Origin: Streptomyces decoyicus | GTDB lineage: Bacteria > Actinomycetota > Actinomycetes > Streptomycetales > Streptomycetaceae | Reading direction: 5' to 3' | DNA: 64,000 bases | Assembly (NCBI RefSeq): GCF_019880305.1 | Contig: NZ_CP082301.1 | Location: 1,674,001-1,738,000, forward strand | Shown: in pieces, positions 25,101-35,375 of the stretch | Layout: each line of letters starts with the position of its first letter | Numbering within the stretch: position 1 is the stretch's first letter | Made by a program: the position numbers and the translations under genes | The notes under the pieces: model-generated | Told to the model about the DNA's origin: nothing | The model's input: only the letters and a program-made list of their open reading frames with translations | Databases searched by the model: none

Positions 25101-26450
25101 GTGGACCGTCCCATGGAGCGTGCTCTCGCGCGCCGTACGTTACTGGCCGGCACGGCGGCAGCCGGTACGGGAGTGGTGTGGGGTGCGTCGGGGAGGGCCG
25201 TCGCCGGCGGGTCGGGACGGCCGGCGGGGCAAGGGCCGGTGGGGCAAGGGGCCGTGGACGCCGAGGTGGCGCGCCTGGAGCAGGGGCTGATCGAGCTGCG
25301 GCGGGATCTCCATCGGCACCCCGAGGCGCCTGGGCAGGAACAGCGCACCGCCGGTGTGGTGGCCCGGGAGCTGCGGGCGGCCGGGCTGGCCGTCACCACC
25401 GGGGTGGGCGGCCACGGCGTCGTCGGTGTCCTGCGCGGGGCGCGGCCGGGCCGGACCGTCGCGTACCGGGCGGACATGGACGCGGTGCCGCCCGAGGACA
25501 TCGTCGGCGGCGGCCGGGCGGCGGCCCACCACTGCGGGCACGACGTCCACACCGCCGTGGCGCTCGGCGTGGCGCAGGTCCTGGCGCGGCTGCGGCGGCA
25601 ACTGGACGGAACGGTGGTGTTCCTCTTCCAGCCTGCCGAGGAGACCCTGTCCGGGGCCCGTGCACTGATCGACACGGGGGTGCTGGAGCGCACCCGCGTG
25701 GAGGAGATGCACGCCCTGCACTGCGGGCCGTTCCCCGTGGGCCGGTTCGCCGTGACCCCGGGCTTCGGGATGCCGGGCCAGGACAAGGCGGAGGTGACGG
25801 TCTCCGGGCCGGACGCGCCCGCTGCCGCGCGACGGCTGGCCGACGAGATCGGCGCGCTCGCCACGGTGGCACTGCCGCGGACTCCCGCTGACCTTGAGCG
25901 CATCATCGCCGACGCCCGGACGCCCAACGGGCCGCTGGCCCGGTTCGTGGCTGTCCGGGCCCGAGCGCAGGAGACCGAGGTGAGCGTGTCCTACCGCTGC
26001 TGGCCTCAGGAGCGGTACCTGGACGTACGCACGGACATCCGTCGCCTGGCCGCGTCCTGCGCGGGGGCCGGGGTGCGCTTCCCCGCCGAGCCCTTCCCGG
26101 CCATGGTCTGCCCGGAACGCGACGCCCGCGTGCTCGCCCACCACCTGCGGCGCACCCGCGGCCGCGACGCGGTGACCGAGCTCCATGCCGCCTTTCCGCC
26201 CTTCAGCGGCGAGGACTTCGCCCTCTACTTGGACCGTGTCCCCGGCACGTTCACCTTCCTCGGCGTCCGTACCCCCGGCGCGCCCGTCACCACCAGCTAC
26301 CCGCACTACCCCGACTTCGCCCCCGACGAGCGTGCCCTCGGCATCGGCGTACGGGCCATGGCGGGCTGGATCGCGGTGCGGACCCACCGGGCGCAGGGCC
26401 TGCCCGGCGGGTCCGGCGGGTCCGGCGGGTCCGGCGGGTCCGGGGGCTAG
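25101..26450 (+). CDS. Exported M20-family metallohydrolase (amidohydrolase)
   Basis: About 449 residues. A Tat-type signal (RALARRTLLAGTAAAGTGV) precedes an M20 domain with the metal-site motifs AHHCGHDVHTAV, FQPAEETLSGARALI, MHALHCGPFPVG and a C-terminal His in SYPHYPDFAP. It would hydrolyse an N-acyl amino acid or a peptide-like amide outside the membrane. GTG 25101 follows an AGGGGGAA site; ATG 25113 is possible. The C-terminus is an unusual GGSGGSGGSGGSGG tail, and its last 4 bp overlap the convergent dehydrogenase gene. Confidence 0.85.
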   Translation: MDRPMERALARRTLLAGTAAAGTGVVWGASGRAVAGGSGRPAGQGPVGQGAVDAEVARLEQGLIELRRDLHRHPEAPGQEQRTAGVVARELRAAGLAVTTGVGGHGVVGVLRGARPGRTVAYRADMDAVPPEDIVGGGRAAAHHCGHDVHTAVALGVAQVLARLRRQLDGTVVFLFQPAEETLSGARALIDTGVLERTRVEEMHALHCGPFPVGRFAVTPGFGMPGQDKAEVTVSGPDAPAAARRLADEIGALATVALPRTPADLERIIADARTPNGPLARFVAVRARAQETEVSVSYRCWPQERYLDVRTDIRRLAASCAGAGVRFPAEPFPAMVCPERDARVLAHHLRRTRGRDAVTELHAAFPPFSGEDFALYLDRVPGTFTFLGVRTPGAPVTTSYPHYPDFAPDERALGIGVRAMAGWIAVRTHRAQGLPGGSGGSGGSGGSGG

Positions 26451-27529
26451 AAGACGACCAGCGCCCGTCCGCCCTTGCCCGCCAGCATGGCGTCGAAGGC
26501 GGCCGGGATGCCGTCGAGGCCGATCCGGTCGGTGACCAGGGTGGAGAGGTCGAGCGCGCCGGAGCGGACATGCCCGGCGATCACGGGGAGGTCGCGGGCG
26601 GGGTCGCTGTTGCCGTAGACGCAGCCGGAGAGGGTCCGGCCGAAGTAGAAGAGCTCCAGGGCGGAGAAGGTCACCTGCTGGTCCTGGCCACCGATGCCGA
26701 CGACCGTCGTGCGGCCGCCGCGCCGGGTCGCCGACCAGGCCGTACGGATGGTGTCGGCGCGGCCCACGCACTCCACGGCGACATCGGCACCCACGCCCCC
26801 GGTGAGCTTGCGGATCCGCTTGGCGGTGTCGTCACCCGCCACCACGAACTCGGTGGCGCCGGCCGCGCGGGCCAGCTCTTCCTTCTCCGGGGAGACATCC
26901 ACGGCCACGATCGGACCGGCGCCCGCGATCCGCGCCGCCTGCAGCGTGGCCAGGCCCACCCCGCCGACGCCGAAGACCACGACCGACTCCCCCGCACGGA
27001 CCTTCGCACTGTGGTGCACGGCGCCCCAGCCGGTGAGCACCGCGCAGCCGAGCAGCGCCGCATCGGTGAGCGGCACCCCGTCCGGCAGCGGCAGCGCGGC
27101 CCGCGCGGGCACCACGGTCTCCTCGGCGAACGCGGCGGTGCCCAGGCCGGGGTAGAGCTCAGTGGCGTCGTCGGCCCGCTTCGCGTACGGGTCGTTCGCG
27201 GCGAGGCCGGAACGGGCGCACAGCCACGGCTCGGCCAGCCCGCAGAAGTGGCAGTCGCCGCAGGACGGCGCCCAGTTGAGGACGACCTGGTCACCGGGGG
27301 CCACCGTGGTCACGTCGGGGCCGACCGCGGTGACGGTGCCCGCGCCCTCGTGCCCGAGGACGGCCGGAGCGGGCTGGCGCAGGGTGCCGTTGGACAGCGA
27401 CAGGTCGGAGTGGCAGACACCGGCGGCGGCGAGCCGGATACGGACCTGGCCGGGGCCGGGCTCGGGCAGGTCGATCTCGGTGACCTGCAACGGGGCGTTG
27501 ACGGCGGGCAGTACTGCGGCGCGAACCAC
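26447..27529 (-). CDS. Zinc-dependent alcohol dehydrogenase (MDR superfamily)
   Basis: A 360-residue medium-chain dehydrogenase. Catalytic zinc ligands are in GVCHSDLS and GHEGAGTV, the structural zinc lobe is CGDCHFCGLAEPWLC, and the coenzyme motif is VFGVGGVGLATLQ. It oxidises an alcohol with NAD (class III/aryl-alcohol type). An aldehyde dehydrogenase gene lies directly upstream on the same strand (178 bp away), so the pair could take an alcohol through aldehyde to acid. Confidence 0.9.
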   Translation of the reverse strand: MVRAAVLPAVNAPLQVTEIDLPEPGPGQVRIRLAAAGVCHSDLSLSNGTLRQPAPAVLGHEGAGTVTAVGPDVTTVAPGDQVVLNWAPSCGDCHFCGLAEPWLCARSGLAANDPYAKRADDATELYPGLGTAAFAEETVVPARAALPLPDGVPLTDAALLGCAVLTGWGAVHHSAKVRAGESVVVFGVGGVGLATLQAARIAGAGPIVAVDVSPEKEELARAAGATEFVVAGDDTAKRIRKLTGGVGADVAVECVGRADTIRTAWSATRRGGRTTVVGIGGQDQQVTFSALELFYFGRTLSGCVYGNSDPARDLPVIAGHVRSGALDLSTLVTDRIGLDGIPAAFDAMLAGKGGRALVVF

Positions 27530-27552
27530 AAGATCTCCTCGGTGCGGAGGAC

Positions 27553-27650
27553 AGGGGGCTGAGGGGACTGGGGACTGAGGGACTGAGGGAGCTCGGGGCT
27601 GAGGATGCTCGGGGACTGAGGGGGCTCAGGTGACTGAGGAGCTCAGGTGA
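27553..27650. repeat. Degenerate GGACTGAGG / GCTCGGGG repeats
   Basis: Roughly ten short purine-rich units (GGACTGAGG, GACTGAGGG, GCTCGGGG) follow one another between the alcohol and aldehyde dehydrogenase genes. No gene is visible here. The array may have arisen by slippage. Confidence 0.5.
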
Positions 27651-27706
27651 CCGGACGGCGGCGTTGCGGCGGGGGCGGCACCGGCCGGTCCCGCCGCCCG
27701 GCCGGG

Positions 27707-29101
<1,395 letters not shown>

Positions 29102-29140
29102 GTCGTGGTCCTCCCGGGCCGGCTGCTGGTCATCTCTCTA

Positions 29141-29160
29141 AACTAGCGCCGGTAGTTTTG
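29141..29160. promoter_or_regulatory. TetR-type operator (site H)
   Basis: AACTAGCGCCGGTAGTTTTG matches site G (22512-22531) at 15 of 20 positions, including the TAGC...GTAG or CTAG arms and the TTTT tail. It is 40 bp upstream of the aldehyde dehydrogenase gene. Confidence 0.55.
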
Positions 29161-29210
29161 CGCCGCCAGGGATCCCGCCACACGCCGGGGTGACGGTCGC
29201 CACGAGCCTA

Positions 29211-29230
29211 GGGCCTGTCGTCACAGGCCC
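29211..29230 (-). terminator. Hairpin downstream of the MFS gene
   Basis: GGGCCTGT pairs with ACAGGCCC around CGTC, 32 bp beyond the minus-strand stop at 29262. Confidence 0.6.
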
Positions 29231-29261
29231 GCCTTGGCGGACGGCATGCACTTTTCGTCGC

Positions 29262-30539
29262 TCACGCTGAGGTATCCCGCCTTGCCAAGGACCGCGACGA
29301 CCGTCCGCTCCGCGTGCCCCGTGCCGGCACATCCGGGCCGCCCCTCGCCTGCCCCGTACGGGCCGCCATCGCGCCCGAGGCCAGCAGCAGCACGCCGAGC
29401 AGGGCGAAGGGCGCGGCGGTGCCCGCGACGCCGGCCAGCAGTCCGGCGCCGGCGGGGGCGGCGACCTGGCCGAGCCGGTTGCCGGTGAGGCGGAGCGCCA
29501 GTGCCGTGCTGCCGGCCCGGTCGGGGGCGGCCTGGACGACCGTCGTCATCGACAGCGGCTGGCCGACACCGAGGCAGAAGCCCAGGGCGAGCAGCATCGC
29601 GGCCAGCGCCCACACCGGCACCGGCAGCACCAGGCCGCCGCACAGCACCCCGGCCGGCGCGCAGCTGCCGGCCATCAGCGCGGTGCGTCCCAGACACCGG
29701 ATCATCGGCGTCATCACCAGCCGGCAGGCGATGGTGGCCGCGGCCCGCAGGCTGAGCAGCAGGCCGATGGTGGTGGGGGCGATGGCGCGGTCCTCGCCGA
29801 TGACGGGGAGGTAGGCGGTGAGGACGTCGGTCGCGGAGAGCACGGCCAGGCTCATGAAGATGCCGGCCGGGACGCCGCGGGTACGCAGGATGGCGCGTAC
29901 CGGGACCGGTGGCCCGGCCGTACGGTCCGCGGCGTCCGGCGGCACGGCGCGGGTGCGCTGTTCGAGGCGCCAGAGCGAGGCGTAGGAGACGGCGGCCACG
30001 GCGCCGGAGACGAGCAGGGCGGTGGCGCTCGTCGGGGCCATCCGGCCGTCGTGTGCGGAGATGACGAGCCCGGCGGCGACCGGGCCGATCAGCTGGCCCA
30101 GGGAGGCGCCGATGGTGAAGTGGCCGAAGTTGCGGTCGCGGTCCTCGGGGGCGCTGCGGCGGGCGACGATCGACTGGGCACCGATGACGAAGCACAGGTG
30201 CCCCAGTCCCATCACCCCGCTCCAGGCGGCCATCACGGGCAGCGACGCGGCCAGCCCGCTGAGCGCACAGCCGCCGCTGATCAGCGCCACCCCGACGACC
30301 AGCAGCGGCGCGCAGCGGCCGTGGTCGGTACGGCGGCCGAGCGGGACGGCCACGAGCAGCGGCAGCAGGGCGTAGACGGCGGTGATCACGCCGATGGCGC
30401 GTTCGTCGGCGCCGAGGGCGAGGGCCCGGTAGGAGACGGCCGGCCTGGCCATGCTCACCGCTCCTTGGGCGAAGGAGAAGGTGAGGACCAGGCGCAGCAG
30501 CCAACTCCTGCCGGGCCCTTCGGGGCGGGTGGCGGTCAT
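29262..30539 (-). CDS. MFS transporter
   Basis: A 425-residue protein with about 12 hydrophobic segments and the loop 2-3 motif PLGRRTDHGRCAPLL. It looks like a drug or metabolite efflux MFS of the DHA type rather than an MHS importer. Its ATG directly follows the stop of the CitMHS gene with no spacing, so it should be translationally coupled to it. The substrate is unknown. The tail ends in a basic, disordered segment. Confidence 0.85.
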   Translation of the reverse strand: MTATRPEGPGRSWLLRLVLTFSFAQGAVSMARPAVSYRALALGADERAIGVITAVYALLPLLVAVPLGRRTDHGRCAPLLVVGVALISGGCALSGLAASLPVMAAWSGVMGLGHLCFVIGAQSIVARRSAPEDRDRNFGHFTIGASLGQLIGPVAAGLVISAHDGRMAPTSATALLVSGAVAAVSYASLWRLEQRTRAVPPDAADRTAGPPVPVRAILRTRGVPAGIFMSLAVLSATDVLTAYLPVIGEDRAIAPTTIGLLLSLRAAATIACRLVMTPMIRCLGRTALMAGSCAPAGVLCGGLVLPVPVWALAAMLLALGFCLGVGQPLSMTTVVQAAPDRAGSTALALRLTGNRLGQVAAPAGAGLLAGVAGTAAPFALLGVLLLASGAMAARTGQARGGPDVPARGTRSGRSSRSLARRDTSA

Positions 30540-32009
30540 CTAGATGATGCCGAAGAGCAGTCCCGCGCAGAGGACCACCAGGGAGGTCAGAGCGGCCCAC
30601 TTGACGGTGAATTTGGTGTGGTCGCCGAACTCGACCTTGGCCATGCCGACGAGGACGTAGACGGCGGGGACCAGCGGGCTGGACATGTGCAGGGCCTGGC
30701 CGACGAGGGAGGCACGGGCGATCTCGATGGGGGCCACGCCGTGGGCGGCGCCGGCCTCGGCGAGGATGGGCACGATGCCGAAGTAGAAGCCGTCGTTGGA
30801 CATGAAGTAGGTCAGCGGGACGCTGAGGACGCCGGTGACGATGCCCATGTGCGGGCCGAGCGCGTCGGGGATGCCGCTGACCAGCCAGCGCGCCATGTGC
30901 TCGACCATGCCGGTGCCGGTGAGCACGCCGGTGAAGACGGCGGCGGCGAAGACCATCCCGGAGACGTTGAGCACGTTCTCGGCATGCGCGGCGACGCGGG
31001 CCTTCTGGTCCTTCATCTGCGGGAAGTTGACGGTGAGGGCGAGGGCCGCGCCGATGAGGAAGAGGACCGGGATCGGCATGACCTGAAGGATCAGCAGGGT
31101 GAGCAGCGCGAGGGTGAGCGCGGCGTTGAACCAGTAGAGCTTGGGGCGCAGGGTGGCGCGCTGCGGGTCCAGGGTCTGGAGGCCGTCGTCGGCGTGGTCG
31201 CCGGAGTCGGCGGCCGCGTCGGGGTCCGGGGCCGCCTCGGGGTCCGTGTCGGAGCCGGTGCCCGCGCCGCCGGTGCCGCGCTGCGTACCGGCCGGGGCGC
31301 CCCCCTTGCCGCCGGCGCCCGCGCCGACCAGGACCAGCTCGGTCTCCTCCTCGTCCGCGGCCTCCGTGACCACCCGGGCGTCGCCGAGGGTCAGCACGCC
31401 GAGCCGCTTGCGCTCCCGCCGGCCGAGGACGTACGCGAGGGCGAAGACCGCGACCAGGCCGACGGCGAGGGCGGGGATCATCGGGACGAAGATGTCGCCG
31501 GCGTCGAGCTTGAGCGCGGTGGCGGCGCGGGCGGTCGGGCCGCCCCAGGGGAGGGTGTTCATCACGCCGTTGGCGGTGGCGGCGACACCGGTCATGACCA
31601 CGAGGCTCATCTTCAGCCGCTTGTAGAGCGGGTAGAGCGCCGAGACGGTGATCATGAAGGTGGTGGAGCCGTCGCCGTCGAGCGAGACGATCGCGGCGAG
31701 CAGTGCCGTGCCGACCACCACCCGCACGGGGTCGGCCTTGCAGAACCTCAGGATGCCGCGGACGATCGGGTCGAAGAGCCCGACGTCGATCATCACCCCG
31801 AAGTAGATGATGGCGAACATCAGCATCGCGGCCGTGGGAGCCAGGTCGCCGATGCCCTTGAGGACGTAGTCGCCCAGGTGCGCGCCCTGTCCGACCAGGA
31901 TGCAGAACAGCGCGGGGATGAGCACCAGCGCGGCCATCGGTGACATCTTCTTCATCATGATCAGCACCAGGAAGGTGGCGATCATGACAAATCCGAGGAT
32001 TGTCAGCAT
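30540..32009 (-). CDS. CitMHS family citrate-metal:H+ symporter
   Basis: About 489 residues. The first helices (LTILGFVMIATFLVLIMMKK, then LIPALFCILVGQG), the motif SLDGDGSTTFMIT and NTLPWGGPTARAA are characteristic of CitMHS transporters that import citrate complexed with Mg2+, Ca2+ or similar ions. The central cytoplasmic loop carries an unusually long insert rich in Gly, Ala, Asp and Glu (about residues 220-285). ATG 32009 has GTGAGG upstream; a longer reading to 32039 is possible. It is the first gene of a two-gene operon. Confidence 0.9.
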   Translation of the reverse strand: MLTILGFVMIATFLVLIMMKKMSPMAALVLIPALFCILVGQGAHLGDYVLKGIGDLAPTAAMLMFAIIYFGVMIDVGLFDPIVRGILRFCKADPVRVVVGTALLAAIVSLDGDGSTTFMITVSALYPLYKRLKMSLVVMTGVAATANGVMNTLPWGGPTARAATALKLDAGDIFVPMIPALAVGLVAVFALAYVLGRRERKRLGVLTLGDARVVTEAADEEETELVLVGAGAGGKGGAPAGTQRGTGGAGTGSDTDPEAAPDPDAAADSGDHADDGLQTLDPQRATLRPKLYWFNAALTLALLTLLILQVMPIPVLFLIGAALALTVNFPQMKDQKARVAAHAENVLNVSGMVFAAAVFTGVLTGTGMVEHMARWLVSGIPDALGPHMGIVTGVLSVPLTYFMSNDGFYFGIVPILAEAGAAHGVAPIEIARASLVGQALHMSSPLVPAVYVLVGMAKVEFGDHTKFTVKWAALTSLVVLCAGLLFGII

Positions 32010-32084
32010 TAGGGGTACCTCACGTTCGCCCTTGAACATCTGCCGGGGGGTGGCAGTTCAGGTGACGTTAGGTCCCGCAAACTT

Positions 32085-32094
32085 TTGTTAACAA
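32085..32094. promoter_or_regulatory. Palindrome upstream of the CitMHS gene
   Basis: TTGTTAACAA is a perfect 10-bp palindrome in an A/T-rich patch about 75 bp upstream of the CitMHS start. It is a plausible regulator site or part of the promoter region. Confidence 0.35.
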
Positions 32095-32143
32095 GACCTT
32101 GACGCGCGAGCAATACGAGCAAAACCCCAGGTCAATACGGATC

Positions 32144-34405
32144 TCACCGGACGGGCGTGAGCACAACCGGCAGTCCGTTGAGCACCGCGGTGCCCGAGAG
32201 CGGGTCCAGCAGCCGCCCGGCGTTGAGCTGGTTGACGTTGACGCCGGGGTCGGCGGCGGCGACCCTCAGCCGGGTCCCGGGCCGGTTGTGGCCCCAGCCG
32301 TGCGGCAGGCTCACCACACCGGGGCGCACGGCCTCGGTGATCTCCACCGGCACCTCCAGCTCGCCGCCGTCCCCCTTCAGCCGCGCCGTCCCGCCGTCGG
32401 TGAGCTCCAGCCGCGCCGCGTCGTCGGGGTGCACCTGGACCGTGCAGCGGTTGCTGCCGCCCGTCAGGGCCGGGACGTTGTGCAGCCAGCTGTTGTTGGA
32501 CCGCAGATGGCGGCGGCCGACGAGCAGCACGCCGTCGGGGAGCCGGCCGAGCCGGCCGCGCAGCCGGGCCGCCTCCGCGGCGATCGGCCCGGGGCACAGT
32601 TCCACGGCGCCGCTGCGGGTCCTGAGGACTCCGGGCACCCGCGGCGCGAGCGGGCCGAGGTCGATGCCGTGCGGGTGCGCCAGCAGCCGGCCGAGGGCCA
32701 GCCCCTCGGGGTCGGCGCCGAAGCCCTCGCCGTACGGGCCGAGCCGCAGCATCATGTCCAGCCGGCGTTCGGCTCCGGTCAGTCCGGTCAACTCCTTTGC
32801 GAGCGCGTCCACTTGGCGTCCGTACACAGGAGAGTGCGGATCCCCGGCCGCCTTGCCGAGCGCCGTGTCGATCACCATGGCGTCCACCAGGCCGGGGTCC
32901 GCGCCGTCCTGGCCACCCAGGCAGAGGATCAGCCGCGCATGGATCTCGCACTCGTCGGGCTGCCCGTCGGCGAGCGGGAGCACCGCCCGGGTGTAGCGGG
33001 CCTGGTTGCGCACGGCCAGGGCGTTGAAGGCGTAGTCGAAGTGCGGGCTGCGGGACGGCGGGGGTGGCGGCAGCACGACATCGGCGTGCCGCGAGGTCTC
33101 GTTGAGGTACGGGTCGACGCTCACCATGAAGTCCAGCGAGGCGAGCGCGGCGTCGAGGCGGTCGCCGTCCGGGACCGAGAGGACCGGGTTGGCGGCGATC
33201 ACCACGGCGGCCCGGACACGGCCCGCACCAGGGGTGTCGATCTCCTCGGCCAGCGCGACGATGGGCAGCTCGGACTTGGCCTCGGGGTGGCCGGAGACCC
33301 GGCTGTGCCAGCGGCCCAGGGCGAAGCCGCGGCCGGGCCCGGCCGGGCGGGGTGCGGCGCCGGTCGCCGAGAGCGGGAACATGATGCCGCCGGGCCGGTC
33401 GAAGTTCCCGGTGAGAATGGCGAGTACATCGACGAGCCAGCTGGTGAGGGTGCCGAACTCGACGGTGGTGGAGCCGATCCGGCCGTACACCGCGGCCGTT
33501 TCGGCGGCGGCCAGTTCACGGGCCAGCCGCCGGATCTGCTCGGCGGGCACCTCGCACAGCGGCGCCACCGCCTCGGGCGTGAAGTCCGCCGCCAGCCGCT
33601 CGACCTCGTCGATGCCGGCAAGGTGCCCGGCCCGCTCCCCCACGTCGACGAGGCCCTCCTCGAAGAGCACCCGCACCATCGCGAAGAGCAGCAGGGCGTC
33701 GGTGCCGGGCCGGACCGCGAGATGCTCGTCGGCCAGCTTCGCGGTACGGGTGCGCCGGGGGTCGATGACGGTGAGCCGCCCGCCGCGGCGGCGCAGCGCC
33801 CTGATCCGGCCCGGGAAGTCGGGTGCGGTGCACAGGCTCCCGTTGGAGTCCAGTGGGTTGGCGCCGATGACCAGGAGGTGGTCGGTGCGGTCCAGGTCCG
33901 GTACGGGGATGGCCAGCGCATCGCCGTAGAGCAGCCCGCTGGAGACATGCTTGGGCATCTGGTCGACGGTGGAGGCGGTGAAGACGCTGCGGGAGCCGAG
34001 GGCGGCGAGCAGGACGGGCGGGTAGAGGGCGCCGGCGACGGTGTGCACATTGGGGTTGCCGAGCACCACGGCGACGGGGGGACCGGCCGCTTCGCGCGCA
34101 CCCGGGAGCTCGGGGGAGTTGCCGTGCGCCTCGATCAGCGGGCGCAGCCCGGCCTGGACGGCGGCGAACGCCTCGTCCCAGGTGGCCTCCGTCAGCGCTC
34201 CGTTGCGGCGCACCAGGGGGCGGGTGAGCCGGTCGGGGTCGGCGTCCAGCTCACCGAAGGACGCGCCTTTGGGGCAGATGAAGCCCTTGCTGAAGATGTC
34301 GTCCCGGTCGCCGCGGACCGCGGTCACCCGGTCACCGTCCACGGTGACGCTGAGCCCGCAAGTGGCCTCACAGAGCGGGCAGATGCGCAGGGCGGTACGG
34401 GTCAT
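32144..34405 (-). CDS. Molybdopterin-dependent oxidoreductase (FdhF/NasA superfamily)
   Basis: A 753-residue protein. The N-terminal [4Fe-4S] motif is C9-x2-C12-x3-C16-x27-C44, followed by the molybdopterin-binding domains (VIGANPLDSNGSLCTAPDF, AAVVIAANPVLS) and a C-terminal MopB domain ending HGWGHNRPGTRL and NVNQLN. The segment expected to supply the Mo ligand reads TVDQMPKHVSSGLLYG and has no Cys or Sec, so it is not a classical formate dehydrogenase. No electron-transfer subunit gene is adjacent. Substrate is unknown. Site B is 50 bp upstream. Confidence 0.85.
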   Translation of the reverse strand: MTRTALRICPLCEATCGLSVTVDGDRVTAVRGDRDDIFSKGFICPKGASFGELDADPDRLTRPLVRRNGALTEATWDEAFAAVQAGLRPLIEAHGNSPELPGAREAAGPPVAVVLGNPNVHTVAGALYPPVLLAALGSRSVFTASTVDQMPKHVSSGLLYGDALAIPVPDLDRTDHLLVIGANPLDSNGSLCTAPDFPGRIRALRRRGGRLTVIDPRRTRTAKLADEHLAVRPGTDALLLFAMVRVLFEEGLVDVGERAGHLAGIDEVERLAADFTPEAVAPLCEVPAEQIRRLARELAAAETAAVYGRIGSTTVEFGTLTSWLVDVLAILTGNFDRPGGIMFPLSATGAAPRPAGPGRGFALGRWHSRVSGHPEAKSELPIVALAEEIDTPGAGRVRAAVVIAANPVLSVPDGDRLDAALASLDFMVSVDPYLNETSRHADVVLPPPPPSRSPHFDYAFNALAVRNQARYTRAVLPLADGQPDECEIHARLILCLGGQDGADPGLVDAMVIDTALGKAAGDPHSPVYGRQVDALAKELTGLTGAERRLDMMLRLGPYGEGFGADPEGLALGRLLAHPHGIDLGPLAPRVPGVLRTRSGAVELCPGPIAAEAARLRGRLGRLPDGVLLVGRRHLRSNNSWLHNVPALTGGSNRCTVQVHPDDAARLELTDGGTARLKGDGGELEVPVEITEAVRPGVVSLPHGWGHNRPGTRLRVAAADPGVNVNQLNAGRLLDPLSGTAVLNGLPVVLTPVR

Positions 34406-34453
34406 CGGTCCCTCCCGGGGACGGTGCCGGCGGCGGAGCTGCGTACCGTCCGA

Positions 34454-34475
34454 CCATACCGACCGGTTGGCATGA
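34454..34475. promoter_or_regulatory. TetR-type palindromic operator (site B)
   Basis: CATACCGACCGGTTGGCATG at 34455-34474 differs from site A (289-308) at 3 of 20 positions, and the flanking bases also match. It is placed 50 bp before the oxidoreductase gene and just after the TetR gene. Confidence 0.65.
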
Positions 34476-34539
34476 GGGCAGCCCTCCGGCGGAAATCGGC
34501 CCGCGGCTCCCCGTCACACCGCCGGTATCCGCCCGGCAC

Positions 34540-35196
34540 TCACCCCTCCCCCGCGCCCGGCCCGTCCAGATAACGCGCCAGATAGGCCCGGAGCAGTTCC
34601 TTGGTCTCCGTGACGATGGCGGGATCGCCGGCCGGATCCGTGCGGAAGGCGAGCTGGAGCAGCGCATCGGCCGTCTCGACGCCGACCAGGAAGGCGGTGC
34701 GCAGCCGCTCGTCGTCCGTGTCCAGGCCGAGCGGTCCGGCGAAGAGGGCACGCAACCGGTCGGCGACCTCGTAGTTGGCCTGCCGGGACTCGCGCGGGGC
34801 CGGGACGGTGAACTCCACCAGGGCGAAGCCCGGCACCGTCCGCTTCATGGCGAGGTATTCGTCGACCACCACATCCATCGCATGGCGCCACCGCAGGGGC
34901 TGGTCGGCCGGTGCGGTGAGCCGGGCGGTGATGCGGTCCGCGTAGGCGTCGAGATTGCGCCGCGCGAGGGCCTCGGCCATGGCCCGCTTGTTGGGGAAGA
35001 AGCGGTAGACCGAGCCGATCGGGACGCCGGCCCGCAGGGCCACGGCGCGGGTGGTCAGCTCCTCGTACCCGGTCTCCTCCAGGACCTCGGCACAGGCGTC
35101 GAGGATTCTGGCCAGGCGCTGGGCGCTGCGCCGCTGGACGGGCGCGCGGCGAAGGGGGGTCTGCGGGGCGGCGGGGCGGGGGGTCGGCTGCTGCAC
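34540..35196 (-). CDS. TetR/AcrR family transcriptional regulator
   Basis: About 218 residues: basic N-terminal arm, helix-turn-helix EETGYEELTTRAVALRAGVPIGSVYRFFPNKRAMAEAL, and a TetR_C-type domain. GTG 35196 is chosen because it leaves a short arm before the DNA-binding domain; the start is not marked by a clear ribosome-binding site. It sits immediately upstream of site B and the oxidoreductase gene on the same strand, so it is one of two candidates (with 4391-4996) for binding the CATACCGAC-type sites. Confidence 0.85.
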   Translation of the reverse strand: MQQPTPRPAAPQTPLRRAPVQRRSAQRLARILDACAEVLEETGYEELTTRAVALRAGVPIGSVYRFFPNKRAMAEALARRNLDAYADRITARLTAPADQPLRWRHAMDVVVDEYLAMKRTVPGFALVEFTVPAPRESRQANYEVADRLRALFAGPLGLDTDDERLRTAFLVGVETADALLQLAFRTDPAGDPAIVTETKELLRAYLARYLDGPGAGEG

Positions 35197-35329
35197 CCGT
35201 CCATCCTGCCCGGCGTCCGGACGGGCGGGGCACCATCGGCGCGATCCGGCCGACGCGGCCGGCCCCCCAAGTTCCCGGCCTCTCCCCAGGAACAGGGAGG
35301 TACCGACATCGTTGACTCCCCCCCACGGC

Positions 35330-35353
35330 AATCCTAAGGTCTTGCATAGGATT
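35330..35353. promoter_or_regulatory. Inverted repeat in the hmgA promoter region
   Basis: AATCCTA (35330-35336) and TAGGATT (35347-35353) form a perfect 7-bp inverted repeat with a 10-bp spacer, 23 bp before the hmgA start. TAGGAT inside the right arm could be the -10 element, so a protein bound here would block it. Confidence 0.5.
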
Positions 35354-35375
35354 CCTTGAGCGGCGGGAGCACGCG

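Noticed and set aside
32144..34405. Formate dehydrogenase annotation for the molybdopterin enzyme
   Set aside because: The Mo-ligand region lacks Cys or Sec, and no formate dehydrogenase accessory or beta/gamma subunit genes are nearby. Only the superfamily is supported.
32099..34573. 824-codon open frame on the plus strand
   Set aside because: It is antisense to the molybdopterin oxidoreductase, whose iron-sulphur and Mo-cofactor motifs prove the minus strand.
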